Of a DNA stretch of 64,000 nucleotides, positions 23,680 through 34,486 are shown piece after piece. The position numbers and the translations under genes were made by a program. The stretch lies in NCBI GenBank assembly GCA_034638255.1, contig JAWPGT010000001.1, positions 62,001 to 126,000 of the forward strand. The letters run 5' to 3'. How positions within the stretch are numbered: position 1 is the first letter of the stretch; the number at the start of each line of letters is the position of its first letter. This DNA is from Coprinus comatus (lineage: Eukaryota; Basidiomycota; Agaricomycetes; Agaricales; Agaricaceae). Below the pieces are notes generated by a model. The model searched no databases and was not told where the DNA came from. It worked only from the letters and a program-made list of their open reading frames with translations.

Positions 23680-24039
23680 GGTTGGGTTTGGGGAAGAAAG
23701 CTGTAGAATGATGTATATTATAAGGCAATCACATTCGAACTCCGCACTGCGCAGCCTTGCTGCGCACAGCTTCTAGAGGCTGAGTTCGTTACACGCATGT
23801 CTTTTTTTTTTTAGTCTGGATGTGCAATGTGTCAGAGATGTTCCTAGAATGAAGATTAGTGATTACGCATATCGCTTTTGTCGCAGTCCGTAATCTACTC
23901 TTAAATTAATGACATCGGGAGTCACGTGTTGTTATATACGAAAAGTCAGGCTTCCAAGCGCGTCTGTTGGAACTTGGATGTCGGTGAGTTGCAAGAATTA
24001 CTAACCGAATTATTCTATTTATTAAATTTCTTTAGCAGA
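23680..24039. promoter_or_regulatory. divergent promoter region, PB1/UBA gene and ketopantoate reductase
   Basis: 360 nt between outward-facing starts. It contains a perfect 8-bp inverted repeat at 23748-23766 and a T-run near 23803-23812. No classical TATA was assigned. Confidence 0.45.
23748..23766. repeat. perfect inverted repeat in a divergent promoter
   Basis: TGCGCAGC at 23748-23755, a 3-nt spacer CTT, then GCTGCGCA at 23759-23766. This GC-rich dyad stands out in an AT-rich promoter. It could bind a dimeric transcription factor. Confidence 0.5.
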
Positions 24040-25260
24040 ATGCAGTTCCATGTACTCGGGCTAGGTTCTGTAGGCACATTTCTTGCTCATCACCTACGAC
24101 GTGCCATTCCTATTGAATATCCCATCACTCTCATCCACAAATCCCGCGCCCAAGTCGAACAAACAATTGCCGCGGGCAACATCGTTCGTCTCGAACAAAA
24201 TGGAATCGCTCTTCCCGCGGTAGGCTTCAAGCTAGATGCATTTGCTCCACCGCATCCGGGAAAGCGTCTTCACAAGAAAATCACGACAGAAAACGACGAC
24301 ACGAAAAACTTTCATTCACCCATTGAATCCCTATTCGTCACCACCAAAGCCCAACAAGCCCTCCCTGCCATTCAACAACTTGCTCCTCGTTTGAACGCGA
24401 ATACTACCATTGTACTCCTGCAAAATGGTATGGGTCTGTACGAGGAACTTGCGAACCAAGTCTTCCGAAATGCAGATCAACGACCTCACTTCATTCTCGC
24501 CTCAAATACACACGGAATATTCACGAAAGGCTTCCATCATGCCGTACATACCGGTGTTGGCAATATCAGCTTTGGTATAATGCCCGACCCGCTAGGACGA
24601 AACTTCGAAGCGAGCCTTGCCAATGAATCCATCCCGCGCTCCGAGCGCAAACTCCAACTCACCGACATTACCACACCGGAAGATCCTCACTTTTCCCATT
24701 ATAAGAGCCTTAGAGATACGGTGGCAGCACTGGTTCTCTTACAAGACACTGCAAACAGTATCTGGCGCCCAATGCATGAAATGCAAGTTCAACTGCGCCG
24801 CAAACTTGTAGTAAACGCAGTGATCAACCCCCTGACGGCCATTATGAATTGCCGGAACGGGGATATCTTCATCTCTCCAGCAGCAAAGCGCATTCTGCAT
24901 AGTGTTTGCGTCGAAGCTTCTTTGGCATTTGCTCGTGAATTCCAAGCTGAAACGAACGATTGGATTAATGCTCTGAAAGAACAGGGCGGAGATATTGATA
25001 GTGTTGACGCTCCACATTTGCCATATGCGTTGACAAAAGAAGCACTAGAAGAAGAGGTCCTCAAGGTTGCGAATGCCACCAAGGGAAATATCTCCTCCAT
25101 GTTATCGGATATTCGGCGAGGGAACGATACGGAAATTGCCTATATAAATGGATACCTGCTTTCAATAGGAAGTACATATGGGGTCAGCATGCCAGTGAAC
25201 GCGATGTTGCAAAACTTGGTCCACATGCGAAGTAATATACCTCTAGACCAGATGATATAA
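24040..25260 (+). CDS. 2-dehydropantoate 2-reductase (ketopantoate reductase)
   Basis: A single-exon enzyme of the ApbA/PanE family. It reduces ketopantoate to pantoate with NADPH in the pantothenate/CoA pathway. The ATG at 24040 (MQFHVLGLGSVG) puts the Rossmann GxGxxG motif at the very N-terminus, as in the family. Frame upstream of it lacks similarity and probably belongs to the 5' UTR. VTTKAQQ and LLQNGMGLYEEL are family NADPH-pocket segments. The C-terminal domain has KLVVNAVINPLTAIMNCRNGD and ends with GNISSMLSDIRRGNDTEIAYINGY, the conserved substrate-binding helix region containing SSM..D. Fungal PanE paralogues are common, so the substrate may differ. Confidence 0.88.
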   Translation: MQFHVLGLGSVGTFLAHHLRRAIPIEYPITLIHKSRAQVEQTIAAGNIVRLEQNGIALPAVGFKLDAFAPPHPGKRLHKKITTENDDTKNFHSPIESLFVTTKAQQALPAIQQLAPRLNANTTIVLLQNGMGLYEELANQVFRNADQRPHFILASNTHGIFTKGFHHAVHTGVGNISFGIMPDPLGRNFEASLANESIPRSERKLQLTDITTPEDPHFSHYKSLRDTVAALVLLQDTANSIWRPMHEMQVQLRRKLVVNAVINPLTAIMNCRNGDIFISPAAKRILHSVCVEASLAFAREFQAETNDWINALKEQGGDIDSVDAPHLPYALTKEALEEEVLKVANATKGNISSMLSDIRRGNDTEIAYINGYLLSIGSTYGVSMPVNAMLQNLVHMRSNIPLDQMI

Positions 25261-25374
25261 CCTCTACGTTTCGCCTTCGTTAGATTTCAGTTTATATTAT
25301 TCACACCATGTCTTGTATCATATATTCATCCGACATATACATCCTCAAGTTAAAGCAACAAGTTTGCAACAATG

Positions 25375-27239
25375 TTAATGATCGTCAGCACCTGGTTTTC
25401 CCCATTTCAATGTTCTCACTACGCCATTATGCCATGATTGGACACGGCGCCTCGCAATGATCGACATTGTCGACCGATCAGTCCCCACAAATCCAACGCC
25501 ATTTGATTGAATTACTGCATCAATTAATACAGGGTACCTGACCATTCCAAGTTGGGCTTCCATCAGGCACTCGTAATCTTGGTCAATGTGTAAAATGACA
25601 TACCAGTGACCATAACTTTGAACAGTGGTGGAATGATCAACTCTATACCAGCCTTGAGCCATAACCTGATCCCACCAGGATTCATCCCTCTCATCACTAG
25701 TTATTATTACATGTTCGACTCTGATGCCTCTTGTTTCCTGAAGTTCGGTTTTCACCTCTTCAACTCTCGTAGCGATGGCAGAAATTGGTGCAAAACACTC
25801 CGTTGAAGATTGTTCACCACAATAGTTTTTGAAGTCCCCATGTCGAATGTGAATGCCAATATACTAGAATGAAGACAATCAGCGGGGGTATAAAACCGGA
25901 ATATTAATGGAAAAGGCTAACAGGAGGCGTTTTTGAGTCGCCGTGAGTATCAGTAGTAACTCTGATATATTCGTCGGCAATTTTTTCTAGTCGCTCTGTC
26001 CAGCGCATATATTGACCGGCGTATCTCCACGCAGGACTATAGTCAAATTCAAACTCAGAAGGCTAAGAGTCGGAAGTCAGTCTAACGAAAGGTTGAGCAT
26101 GGAAATGAATTTACTTGAAGGGCACAAACGTAGTAAAGGTAATCATAGCATAGAAGCTGTTCGTCTGGCGGAAGTGAGACGTGGTGTTGTGGAGATTCTA
26201 GAGGTGTAACGAGGTTCTCCTGGCGAGTTTCTGGAAAGGCCAGTGCAGCAAGGGCCCAGAAATATGCGTTAACATCGTGTACAAAGTTGGGGATGACCTT
26301 GATCCAAGCTGGAGCTTTAGTGTATGAGATGTCTAATTGACAGGTCAAAGAGCAGTTCCTTTCCTACAAGATGAGCGGAAGCTTACCGAGCTTGAGTATA
26401 TCGGGTACTACACTCCTTCGAGGGATCTTTTCTCGCTGTTGCACTGCTTCCCATGTATTCCAGCACCCAAGTTCGTCCACTTCTCCGCTGTTGCGATCCT
26501 TGACCTGATGCCACTCTAATACTGGCCTGTTTATGCTATGCGCTAATCGTTTCACGTCAAAAACCTCTCCAAAATTTATGTTGGGTTTGTCGCCTCCAAT
26601 ATGCGTCGGTATAAACATGGGAATTATGGGTATAGTCTCGGTGATGATAGCAAGGTATACAAGATTGATCTGAAATATCGCGTCAACGCGTGGTAGCTCC
26701 CAGAGAAAAAGGAACTTACATAGGTCATCACATCGTTGGCTGGAGTGAACAGCCATATTCAACAATAGCAAGTAAAATAATTGAAAGAAACATACTCCAT
26801 CCTGCAGATATCCACGAGGTGATGTACTTCAGTTCCGGCCGAAGGTTGTCTAGAATGTATGTGACAAATCGTTTCAAGAGCAGGTTGAACGCTACATACC
26901 TCGGAAGCGTGCTGTTGGAGGTCCGTTGAGATTTAATGAAGGGTCAAGTAAGTCGGGTTCTGATGGGGTTGCTGTATTATTCGTGGAAAAGATTGTCGGT
27001 TCTACCCTCCCAGCAGCCATTTTGGATGATATGACCAGAGAGCCCAAGCCAACAAATGCGACCAAGGTAACAGCACCGATCCAAACAAATTTCAGCTTCC
27101 TTGGGCTAATAGACTTCTGTTCCCTACGTCTATATCTGAATGTAGAAGAGTTGTTGGGAAGCATGGCGTAGTCCTCATTGCTGTCGTCTGAGGCGGAATT
27201 ATAGGAGGAGCGAGAGTCGGAGTATCGGTGAGTGTACAT
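25375..27239 (-). CDS. type II membrane O-fucosyltransferase-like protein
   Basis: Probable Golgi/ER glycosyltransferase of the protein O-fucosyltransferase superfamily (GDP-fucose donor). The ATG at 27239 gives a Ser/Tyr-rich cytosolic tail. One membrane helix follows (KFVWIGAVTLVAFVGLGSLVI, residues about 50-70), then a lumenal stem and catalytic region. The donor-binding signature reads IGIHIRHGDF near 25850, in place of the usual H-x-R-R-G-D-F. Later segments are VIITSDERDESWW and a C-terminal VGTDRSTMSIIARRRVQSW, typical of the fungal family. At least six short introns are visible. It is divergent from a GDP-fucose transporter-like gene, which supports fucose chemistry. Acceptor protein unknown. 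Confidence 0.72.
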
Positions 27240-27502
27240 GAGTAGGAATATGAATTTCTTGACGGTGATTCATTATACATAGATGGAAAGGGTTGGTTTT
27301 ACTATCAGAAAACAGTCAAGCTGGTTCAGATTCCTGACCTTCATCCCCATTTAGTACTAAATGTTGAACCCTTCCCTCTGCCATCATGCCAAATCATTTC
27401 AGTTCAGGTTCCTGTGTATTAATAGACTATATACTTATCCCGCACAATTTCCTACTTATTGATTGTTGTTCCTTCCTCCCCCAGTTCCCAAGCCGTCTGG
27501 CA
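27240..27502. promoter_or_regulatory. shared divergent promoter, O-fucosyltransferase-like and SLC35C-like
   Basis: 263 nt separate the two outward start codons. If the functional link proposed for the two genes is right, this short region would allow co-regulation. I found no unambiguous TATA. A pyrimidine-rich stretch (TTCCTTCCTCCCCC) sits at 27470-27483, just before the transporter ATG at 27503. Confidence 0.5.
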
Positions 27503-28875
27503 ATGCCACCCTCCTTCATGGATCGCAAAACTCTTCAGGTAGCAGCCGTCGTAATGTTTTACATGACGGCTGCCCTCACTGTATGTTACTCATTCACTAT
27601 CTTGACCAAGAGCTGATAGATTAGTTGTAGATGGTTTTTGTGTAGGTCTGCAGTATTCTCTTGTCTTCATTCTTCTAACTTGATTGAAGAAATAAGGCCG
27701 TGTTGACTGATTCACCCGAACTTGCCCTCTTTTTTCTTCTTATGCAACTCATTGTGGCTGTCATTCTGCTACATGTATCTGCGGCTATATCATCAGCAGT
27801 TGAAATTCCAACCTTGGACCTTGCGGTCGCCAAAAAGCTCATTCCAGTGGTGTCGGTAAACATAATTGGTCTGGTTTTCAACACACTCTGTTTGCGAGAT
27901 GTAGAAGCGTCGTTCTTTCAGGTGATTGTGGAAATCTCTCTCAATAACTAATTCCCCCAGACTTATCTCAATCAGATTGCGCGCGGTTTAGTTCTTCCTT
28001 TGACGATCTTGGTCTCCTCTATTCATACACGCAAGGCTCCCACAATTCCTGTCATCGGCGCAGCTCTTGTCGTAACATTTGGTTTCGCGCTCGGTGTAGC
28101 ACCCTCCAAGGATCTTCCAGCGAAGTCCATCCCCTCATCCCTCTCCCTGATTTATGGAGTTCTTTCATCCCTTTTCATTGCGTTCCACGCTGTCTTAATC
28201 AAGAGTTCTCTCTCCCTATTGCAATAACTCTACTATCGAACTTGCATGGTGGACCAATGTTGGTTCTGCGATCATACTCTTGCCTTTTGTTATATTGCGC
28301 GGAGAGGTTTTCACAATCAAGGACAAATTCGTCAACGATGCAACTTGGGATTTCTCCGTCTTTCTCTGGGGCACTCTTGTTACAGGAGTCTTCGGATTCC
28401 TTCTTTGCATTGCAGGATTGCTTAGTATCAAAATCACTAGCCCAATCACACATATGTTTTCAAGTGTGAGTACGAGCTCTCTACGATAACTCCCACCTTT
28501 ATACTCAACAGTATATTTTTAATTGTTAGGCTGCGCGATCGGTACTACAAACAATGCTAGGTGTATGGTGGTTCAAGGATGTTTTGAATGTGTGAGTGCA
28601 ACTATCAATTTGATGCATAGAATTCTCATATATTAACCGTTGATTACAGTCCTCGAGGAATGTCTATCTTTGTTATTCTCGTTGGAACGATGTAAGTGTT
28701 TAGTAATGAAACCCTGTGGTAGAATCTGAACCAATGCACTCTAATTCGCTTCAGGGTATACACTTGGATCAAGGCCAACGAGACCCCAAAGAAACCAGAA
28801 CCAAAGCTGGAAGATATCGAAGCTAACGAATCGAGACAAAGACTCATATTTGACGCCGAAGATGTCGAGGAGTAG
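27503..28875 (+). CDS. nucleotide-sugar transporter, SLC35C (GDP-fucose transporter)-like
   Basis: A ten-helix drug/metabolite-transporter-fold protein expected to carry a nucleotide sugar into the Golgi. Exon 1 is 27503-27580. An 11-nt exon (27631-27641) follows, then exon 3 from 27690; joining reads MTAALTMVFVNKAVLTDSP. Segments VEIPTLDLAVAKKLIPV, FNTLCLRDVEASFFQ and IKITSPITHMFSSAARSVLQT align by eye with SLC35C1 features (a DL-VA pair, the N-x-C-L-x-V-x-x-x-F block, and a K-x-T-S-P-x-T-H motif). The tail is acidic (KKPEPKLEDIEANES) and ends at 28875. GDP-fucose is inferred from these motifs and from the adjacent O-fucosyltransferase-like gene. Another SLC35 substrate is possible. Confidence 0.75.
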
Positions 28876-29955
28876 AGCTGAAATCATCGCAACCTCCGTC
28901 TCCACGGTAAAAATACTACACCTCCGCAATCATTAATCATTGCTGCACCTGTCATTGATTTACAACAATTTCTCGCATCTTTATACGACTTTGATCGGAC
29001 ACTGTCTCAGGCTTTTGGGTGTCGCATAAGATGGCATGGACAATCGACACTAATCATTATCGATACTATGATGGACTTAGGCATTACATTCGTTTTTTGT
29101 TTTGATCGTTGCTAAGTTTCAATATATTACTGTTTCTTCACCTCTTGTTTCTATTCGTACTACAAAAACCTATGTAATTACGTTTATGGACCTTGCAGTG
29201 TGGTGTTTTGACAGAGCCGCAGAGTAGTTGGCAACAAACAGGAAGTGAATTCCAATTTGACTTCCATGTTCTTTTTTTGATGATCAGAGCTTATGCATCG
29301 CATAGATCAATACATATATATATATTTAGGGGTTTTCAAGTATCAGCTGACATCTTTTATCGGCTGAGGGAATGGAGAACGGAAAAGGACTGTTGATGAG
29401 AAAATATTTTATGTGACCAGTTGTCTTTATTCGCATTCGACCACTTTTTGTAGTTTGTTATATTGTGGAGTTTGGGAATTTTGGTCATTATAGTACTAGT
29501 AGGTGGTCTTGTATTTTACTCTCAACAAAAAACACACAAGTTCGGCTGCAATGATGCACCACATGGACACCTCTGATCCGTACGCAAACGATCTGATCAT
29601 GATTCGCTTCCAATCACTCCTTGTCTCTCGTTGTGTCGAGATTTGAGAGCTGTGGGACACACCCTTTCTCCTCGGGTTGCACTTGGGATTGTATACAGTT
29701 TCACACACATGACATCGTTTCGGCGAAAATATCTACGTGTTGGTTATACTGAATGTCCGTTTAGTAACCTCTGCACAAAAATACTTACATCTCAAGTATG
29801 GGTTACGGTGGCATCGGAACTTCGAACGATAATTTCCATCAAGTGGTGAGGCATCGTGGCTACTACTAGGCGCCGTATTTCCTTTTATCCAACTGAATGT
29901 GCAAGGTCATGATCCGACGTTTAAATTGCAGTAAAAACTGCACACCAAATAACAA
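28876..29955. other. about 1.1 kb without a recognised gene
   Basis: No convincing exon on either strand. It contains an AT dinucleotide run at about 29313-29325. The only longer frames lack codon-like character or known motifs. It may hold long UTRs or an unrecognised non-coding transcript. Confidence 0.4.
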
Positions 29956-30296
29956 GATGGCAGGTCGTGAGGTATGTTCATTAATTCGCCGTTCTGGTTC
30001 ATGTTCACCTGTTTTCTATTACTCATATATTTTAGACAGTTGAACAACCGGATTCTGAAGGATTCGCCGCACCAGATCACACAGTTCTACGTTGTGATGG
30101 TGGGTCAGACGTTCTTCGGAGACTTCACGCCGTTGTGGTTCTCCTGTGCCGTTCAGCCACTATTTTGGGGTTGATTTTCGTTTTGTGTCTACAATGCCTG
30201 CCAGAGCGCCTGGGACCTCGCCAAGGGCTGACAGCGCTGATTTCCAGCGGCTGGTACCTACCCCAAATAAAACTCGACTTGTATGACCTCCCTTGA
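29956..30296 (+). CDS. small hypothetical protein with one possible membrane helix
   Basis: I do not recognise this gene. ATG GCA GGT CGT GAG at 29956-29970 is followed by a well-formed intron (GTATGTT...TTTTAG). The second exon is open for about 85 codons to the stop at 30294-30296. It contains TVEQPDSEGFAAPDH, a hydrophobic run (AVVVLLCRSATILGLIFVLC) that could be one membrane helix, and a short tail. Composition is slightly GC-richer than the flanks. It may be a real small protein or a chance splice-like reading. Confidence 0.3.
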
Positions 30297-30906
30297 CCGA
30301 ACCGAGTGGTCAAGAAATTGAACTAAGGTCCGGAAGTCTCTAGTGAGGTTTCCACTGGTCTTTATATTTCCGAGAGATACTGGACATATTAAGGTTTTAA
30401 TCTAAAGAGGGATGTATCTGGTTAAATGTTGAAGACCTGATGGAGGCATGTAAGATGATCATTTTTCTCGCAGGGACATTTGTTGAGTATAAAACAGTTG
30501 GCTTGACTTGATAGATGCATTGAACATTCAATCATTCGTAGGTATTGAGCCTGTTGTTCTACATTGTGTGTCCAGTTCATTTCAATCAGCGATGTTTTCA
30601 TTACCTTACATATATACGTAACACTTATAAATGAATCTTTAACCGGACTTAATTACTGTTGTGTATACACTGTTCTCGCTGCCGGAGAAATCTGGATGTC
30701 GGCAGGTGTAAATATAGAAGGAAATCAGCTGAAGACGAACCAGGTCGTGTTGAAGTGATCCTTCATCCCACGAGGAAGATCTGGCCTGAGATGCTACTTT
30801 CCAACCGAACACGAATAGCTTCAGAGAATGAATATCAAATGAAGTACTCAATCCACTTTCTTGCCACTTTCCGTAATCCCTTCTCCCCCCTGCAGTACTA
30901 CTCTCA
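30297..30906. other. upstream region of the acyltransferase gene
   Basis: 610 nt with only short uninformative frames. It should include the promoter and 5' UTR of the gene starting at 30907. Nothing else is visible. Confidence 0.4.
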
Positions 30907-32827
30907 ATGATTATCGAAGAGCTTACTACTCGCACCTACAAGAACATAGCGTTGAAGAAGTCCATATCAACTTCACTAACTCGTTCTGAACGGGCACTAG
31001 GTGATACCGAAATATCTTATTACCTCCCTTCACGCGAAAATGGGGTCAACGATATGTATGCTGCTTGCTATATGCATGTGGATTGTGCGCATACTCAAGT
31101 ACTTCTAGGTACCTTCACATTGGGTTCGACGCATTGCCTAGCCAGGTGACAAGAACAAGAGTCGGTTTAACCTGGGCTATACTACGCGCTCGCCACCCTT
31201 TGCTTTCTGCGTGCATTGAAATGCGCGATTACAACGATATCCGATTTGTGTAAGAAGTTTTATCATGTCTTGTTTCCTGGGTATCTAATATTGTTTCAAG
31301 TTACAATCATCCTAAACGTGCTGAACATGTGTTAGAAAATGCTCAGCGCACCCTTGAATTTCGTGCGCAGACCAAAACTGGTAGGTTTCTTCTCAATCAC
31401 AAGTTCATGTGATATACTAACTTCAACGGATAGAACTCATTGATAGTTACTTGAATGGGGAACGTACACTATCCAATGATCGTTTATCCTATCTCATCCT
31501 TTCTTCTCGTTGCAGTTTTCTAGAAAGAGAGATGGTGGACGAGGTAGGCTGTTCGCAGACATACGATTTACTCGTGGCCGCAGCGCACTTTATCGGGGAT
31601 GGTATGGCCCTGCATACTTTCGCAAATCAATTTCTATGTCTCTTAGGTGGAATGCAGAGCGAAGAACAATTGCGGATATTGTTAGATCGAGAGTTTGATC
31701 GCATATATCGAGGACATGAGGCGGAAGTATGGTCCTATCCCGCAACCTCTTTTTTTTCGGATTTGACTAAGTGGCGAACTTCACAGTGCCACATTTTACC
31801 ATCATCAGTGGAAGAAAGACTACCCGCTCGCCCAACTTCTAAATTTCACAAGGCAGCCAGCAACATTTACTTCCATACCAGTCAACGTAAAATCCTGGTA
31901 AGTTGGTGATAGATGTCGAATAAGTCGGATCTGAAACTACTTTACTAGGGAAGCCACAGTTTCCCGAGAATTCCGAACAAACCTCGGCACACTATTGTGC
32001 CTACCGTTTCATTCGATACGGCACGAACGAAAGCTATTCTTCAGAAATGCAAAGCCAATGGTGTTTCTATATCCAGTGCTATCTTTGCCATTTGCAATGT
32101 TGCATGGGCCCGAACGCAACAAATAAACTGGGAACTACCGATGTAAGCTTCAGAAGGTGATCTGTATAGTTGCCTAGAACTAACAGCAACCTAAAGGATA
32201 ATGTACTCAGCCCTTAATGCCCGACCTTACCTCAAAGCTGAATATGAACTAAACTCATCATACTGGTTCATTTGCATCAGCTACTTCAACGTTGTACTTC
32301 CCTCTTTCTTGCCCAAATCGGGTGATATTAAGAAAACCTTTTGGCACAGAGCACGGTCCGCAAAGAAGCAAAGCGCAAATGCAGCAAAAAACCCTCTACT
32401 TATCACTCGCCTTCTTCATATGTCGCGTGAACGAGGAGATAGAGCGCGTGCCTGGGCAAAAATCGATGATGACAAGGCTGCTGGTCTCATTTCCCCTCCC
32501 ACACCCTCACAATCCCCTACTCTCGAGAATGGTCTGGTACCTGAAAGCCTTGTGCCTGCGAGCAAAGTATCCTCTGATGCTCTGCTTGGATTATCCCTAT
32601 TAGGAAATTTGGACGGGATTTACAAGCATTCGGAATTCCCTTCAATCAAGTTGCATACGCTGACTACAGGCTCTCGGCAACGCCCTGGTGGAATGTTATT
32701 GTTCACGTATACTTTTGTTGGCAAATTATGGGTTAGCTTGGGATATGATGAGAATGGTCTTGACAAGGGGGCTGTGGATAAATTCTGGAATAATACAATT
32801 GCTGCCATTGATGAATTTTTTGTTTAG
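30907..32827 (+). CDS. CoA-dependent acyltransferase / condensation-domain-like protein
   Basis: A stand-alone acyltransferase of the CoA-dependent acyltransferase superfamily (condensation-domain, PapA and BAHD relatives). The ATG at 30907 starts MIIEELTTR. After splicing a short intron the text reads SYYLPSRENGVNDMYLHIG, then LTWAILRARHPLLSACIE, the usual start of the N-lobe. The active-site motif H-x-x-x-D-G is AAAHFIGDGMALH near 31590-31620. The C-lobe has SISSAIFAICNVAWARTQQ and NARPYLK, and the end is WVSLGYDENGLDK. The catalytic His is present. There are about five introns. No PKS, NRPS or terpene gene is nearby, so a role in a metabolite cluster is not supported. The acceptor is unknown. 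Confidence 0.75.
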
Positions 32828-32995
32828 GTTAGATTCGTTGGACATTAAGAATGATTTATTCCCTTCCGCTTATACTATGTAAATACCTTCGTGCTTCCGA
32901 ATTTAATTTTATTGCTTTCTGATTGTGGTTGTGTATGAAATAATATTGAATGGGGCCGAAGGCAAAGGCCGGCGTGAAGTAACACTAGAAATCCA

Positions 32996-33001
32996 AATAA
33001 A
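32996..33001 (+). terminator. polyadenylation signal candidate
   Basis: AATAAA lies about 170 nt after the acyltransferase stop codon, in the convergent gap before the small membrane-protein gene. It is a plausible poly(A) signal. Fungal signals are loose, so confidence is modest. Confidence 0.35.
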
Positions 33002-33125
33002 GATAATAGGTATGGTAGTATATTACAAAAAACAAGTCCGTCGGGGTCATGTTTGTCAGGGAGCAGGCGAGACTTGTCTATGTCTATGAGTTTGTCTCAG
33101 GCGCCGTTGCGTTCAAAAAGTGTGT

Positions 33126-33413
33126 TCAAGCGATACGACCCGCGAGAGCGATGTTCTGGCGGAACTCGATGGCTCTAGAGAAAAAGTAAGAGAAAAAGTG
33201 AAGATATTTGTAAGTTATTCTTGTTAGGCTGTGAAAGGGAAATAGTTGGGATGCTTACTTTTGGCTTCTGTATTGTTTCCATGCGAGACCAATCATCGTG
33301 GCTTGGATACCACCCCAGATAGCAAGGGTCTATTTAAAGGAAGGTTAGTTTGGTTTTATGATCTGGTATAAAATAATATATACCTTGCGACGAGCGAGCC
33401 AAGTGTAGTACAT
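33126..33413 (-). CDS. 49-residue single-helix membrane protein, three exons
   Basis: Found by splicing. Exon 33384-33413 encodes MYYTWLARRK. Exon 33259-33329 encodes TLAIWGGIQATMIGLAWKQY plus a few residues. Exon 33126-33174 encodes AIEFRQNIALAGRIA and the stop. All four splice sites are GT..AG and the frame is kept. The middle forms one membrane helix flanked by basic residues. The size and charge pattern resemble small accessory subunits of mitochondrial respiratory or ATP synthase complexes, or ER proteins. I cannot name the family. It is convergent with the acyltransferase gene. Confidence 0.6.
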
Positions 33414-34486
33414 GATAGGGAACAGAAGTGTTTGTGTCTTCGTTGTGGTGAAGTGAAATAGAAAACAAAACCAAGTATTTGAACTCGTGAAGTTCAAGTT
33501 CGAGTTGTTCACTGAATGTGAATATTTGGTGAAGAAAATAGCGACCTCGAGCTTTGAGCTTTTATATGTTTTAAAATATACCATCGGAATAGCTATAAAC
33601 AATGTGAGACATAGACAGGGGGACGAGAACGCCAAAGAACCAAAGTCCAGAATTTACGGGAAACATTTCGTATTTACGAGACGAAAATTCCCGAGAGAAG
33701 CCATAGTAGGTATCATCATATATGCGAGGGATCGTCTAGTGCCTATAGTTTCACAAAAAAGTTTCAAGAGCGGTCCAGACAGAGAATGATCTAGTCTCCT
33801 TAGTCTAGTCCAGGACTACTGGGCGCATCAGCCTATAAAGAGGTTTATCCCGATTGAAAGCCCAGACCATATAAAATCCGAAGAGTCAGTCTCTGTCCAC
33901 CCGGGCACAGCCACGGTCTCATACGTGCACCAGATTTTACCGGATATGACAAGTAGACCTTTCCAGACCAAACCCAGTCAAACCTAGCTATCACTCGAGT
34001 CCCGACGCTGGCACATCTTATCATCTGCTACTTTCCTCCATATTTCCGTATTCAGTAATAGTGAAATGCAAAGTTGGTGTAGATACGCTTTTCTACACTA
34101 CATATTTTTTATCAACATTGAACGGACTGACTACGAGTTCATCAACAGTTATCGTAGACATGATATATATATGAGAGATATAAGTCCGTGGAGTTGCTTG
34201 TATGAGAGGGCTATACAAATTATAACAGATTTTAAATCTGTTTTTTGATAGCACAAAACATTATCTTGTAGCAGCCCTTACCGAAATTCAAAGTCTGTAT
34301 GCGATCTAGCCCAAGATTCCCAGGCCATTTATCATGCTGTAGCATTATTTTGTAATTTCGTAGTTGTGTGAATTTTATTTTGTAGTGTGGAAAAGTGTTT
34401 TGTAGTACATCTACATCGACTTGGACTTCCCCTATTCCTACAAAAAAAAGAAAACTGTCGAATATTCTACTATTAAGGATTTATTA
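33414..34486. other. about 1.1 kb without a recognised gene
   Basis: It separates the start of the small membrane-protein gene from the stop of the TBC gene. A plus-strand frame at 33487-33789 overlaps the promoter and shows no motif. A perfect palindrome with a following T-run lies at 34224-34246. The stretch at 33785-34010 is somewhat GC-richer and has short local repeats (CTAGTCTCC/TAGTCTAGTCC). It could be a degraded element, but I cannot show it. Confidence 0.4.
34224..34246. repeat. perfect palindrome followed by T-run
   Basis: AACAGATTT at 34224-34232, one T, then AAATCTGTT at 34234-34242, followed by further T residues to 34246. It is in non-coding DNA. It resembles a hairpin terminator but has no associated RNA gene that I can identify. 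Confidence 0.45.

Noticed and set aside
30061..30360. Possible structured RNA (GC-richer segment)
   Set aside because: I compared it by eye with tRNA, SRP RNA and snoRNA features and found no A/B box, no C/D or H/ACA boxes and no consistent stem set.
25375..32827. Secondary-metabolite cluster around the acyltransferase
   Set aside because: There is no PKS, NRPS, terpene cyclase, P450 or pathway regulator nearby. The neighbours are glycosylation and housekeeping-type genes.
33785..34010. Transposon or solo-LTR remnant
   Set aside because: There are short local repeats only. I could not define terminal repeats, a target-site duplication or any transposase or reverse-transcriptase frame.
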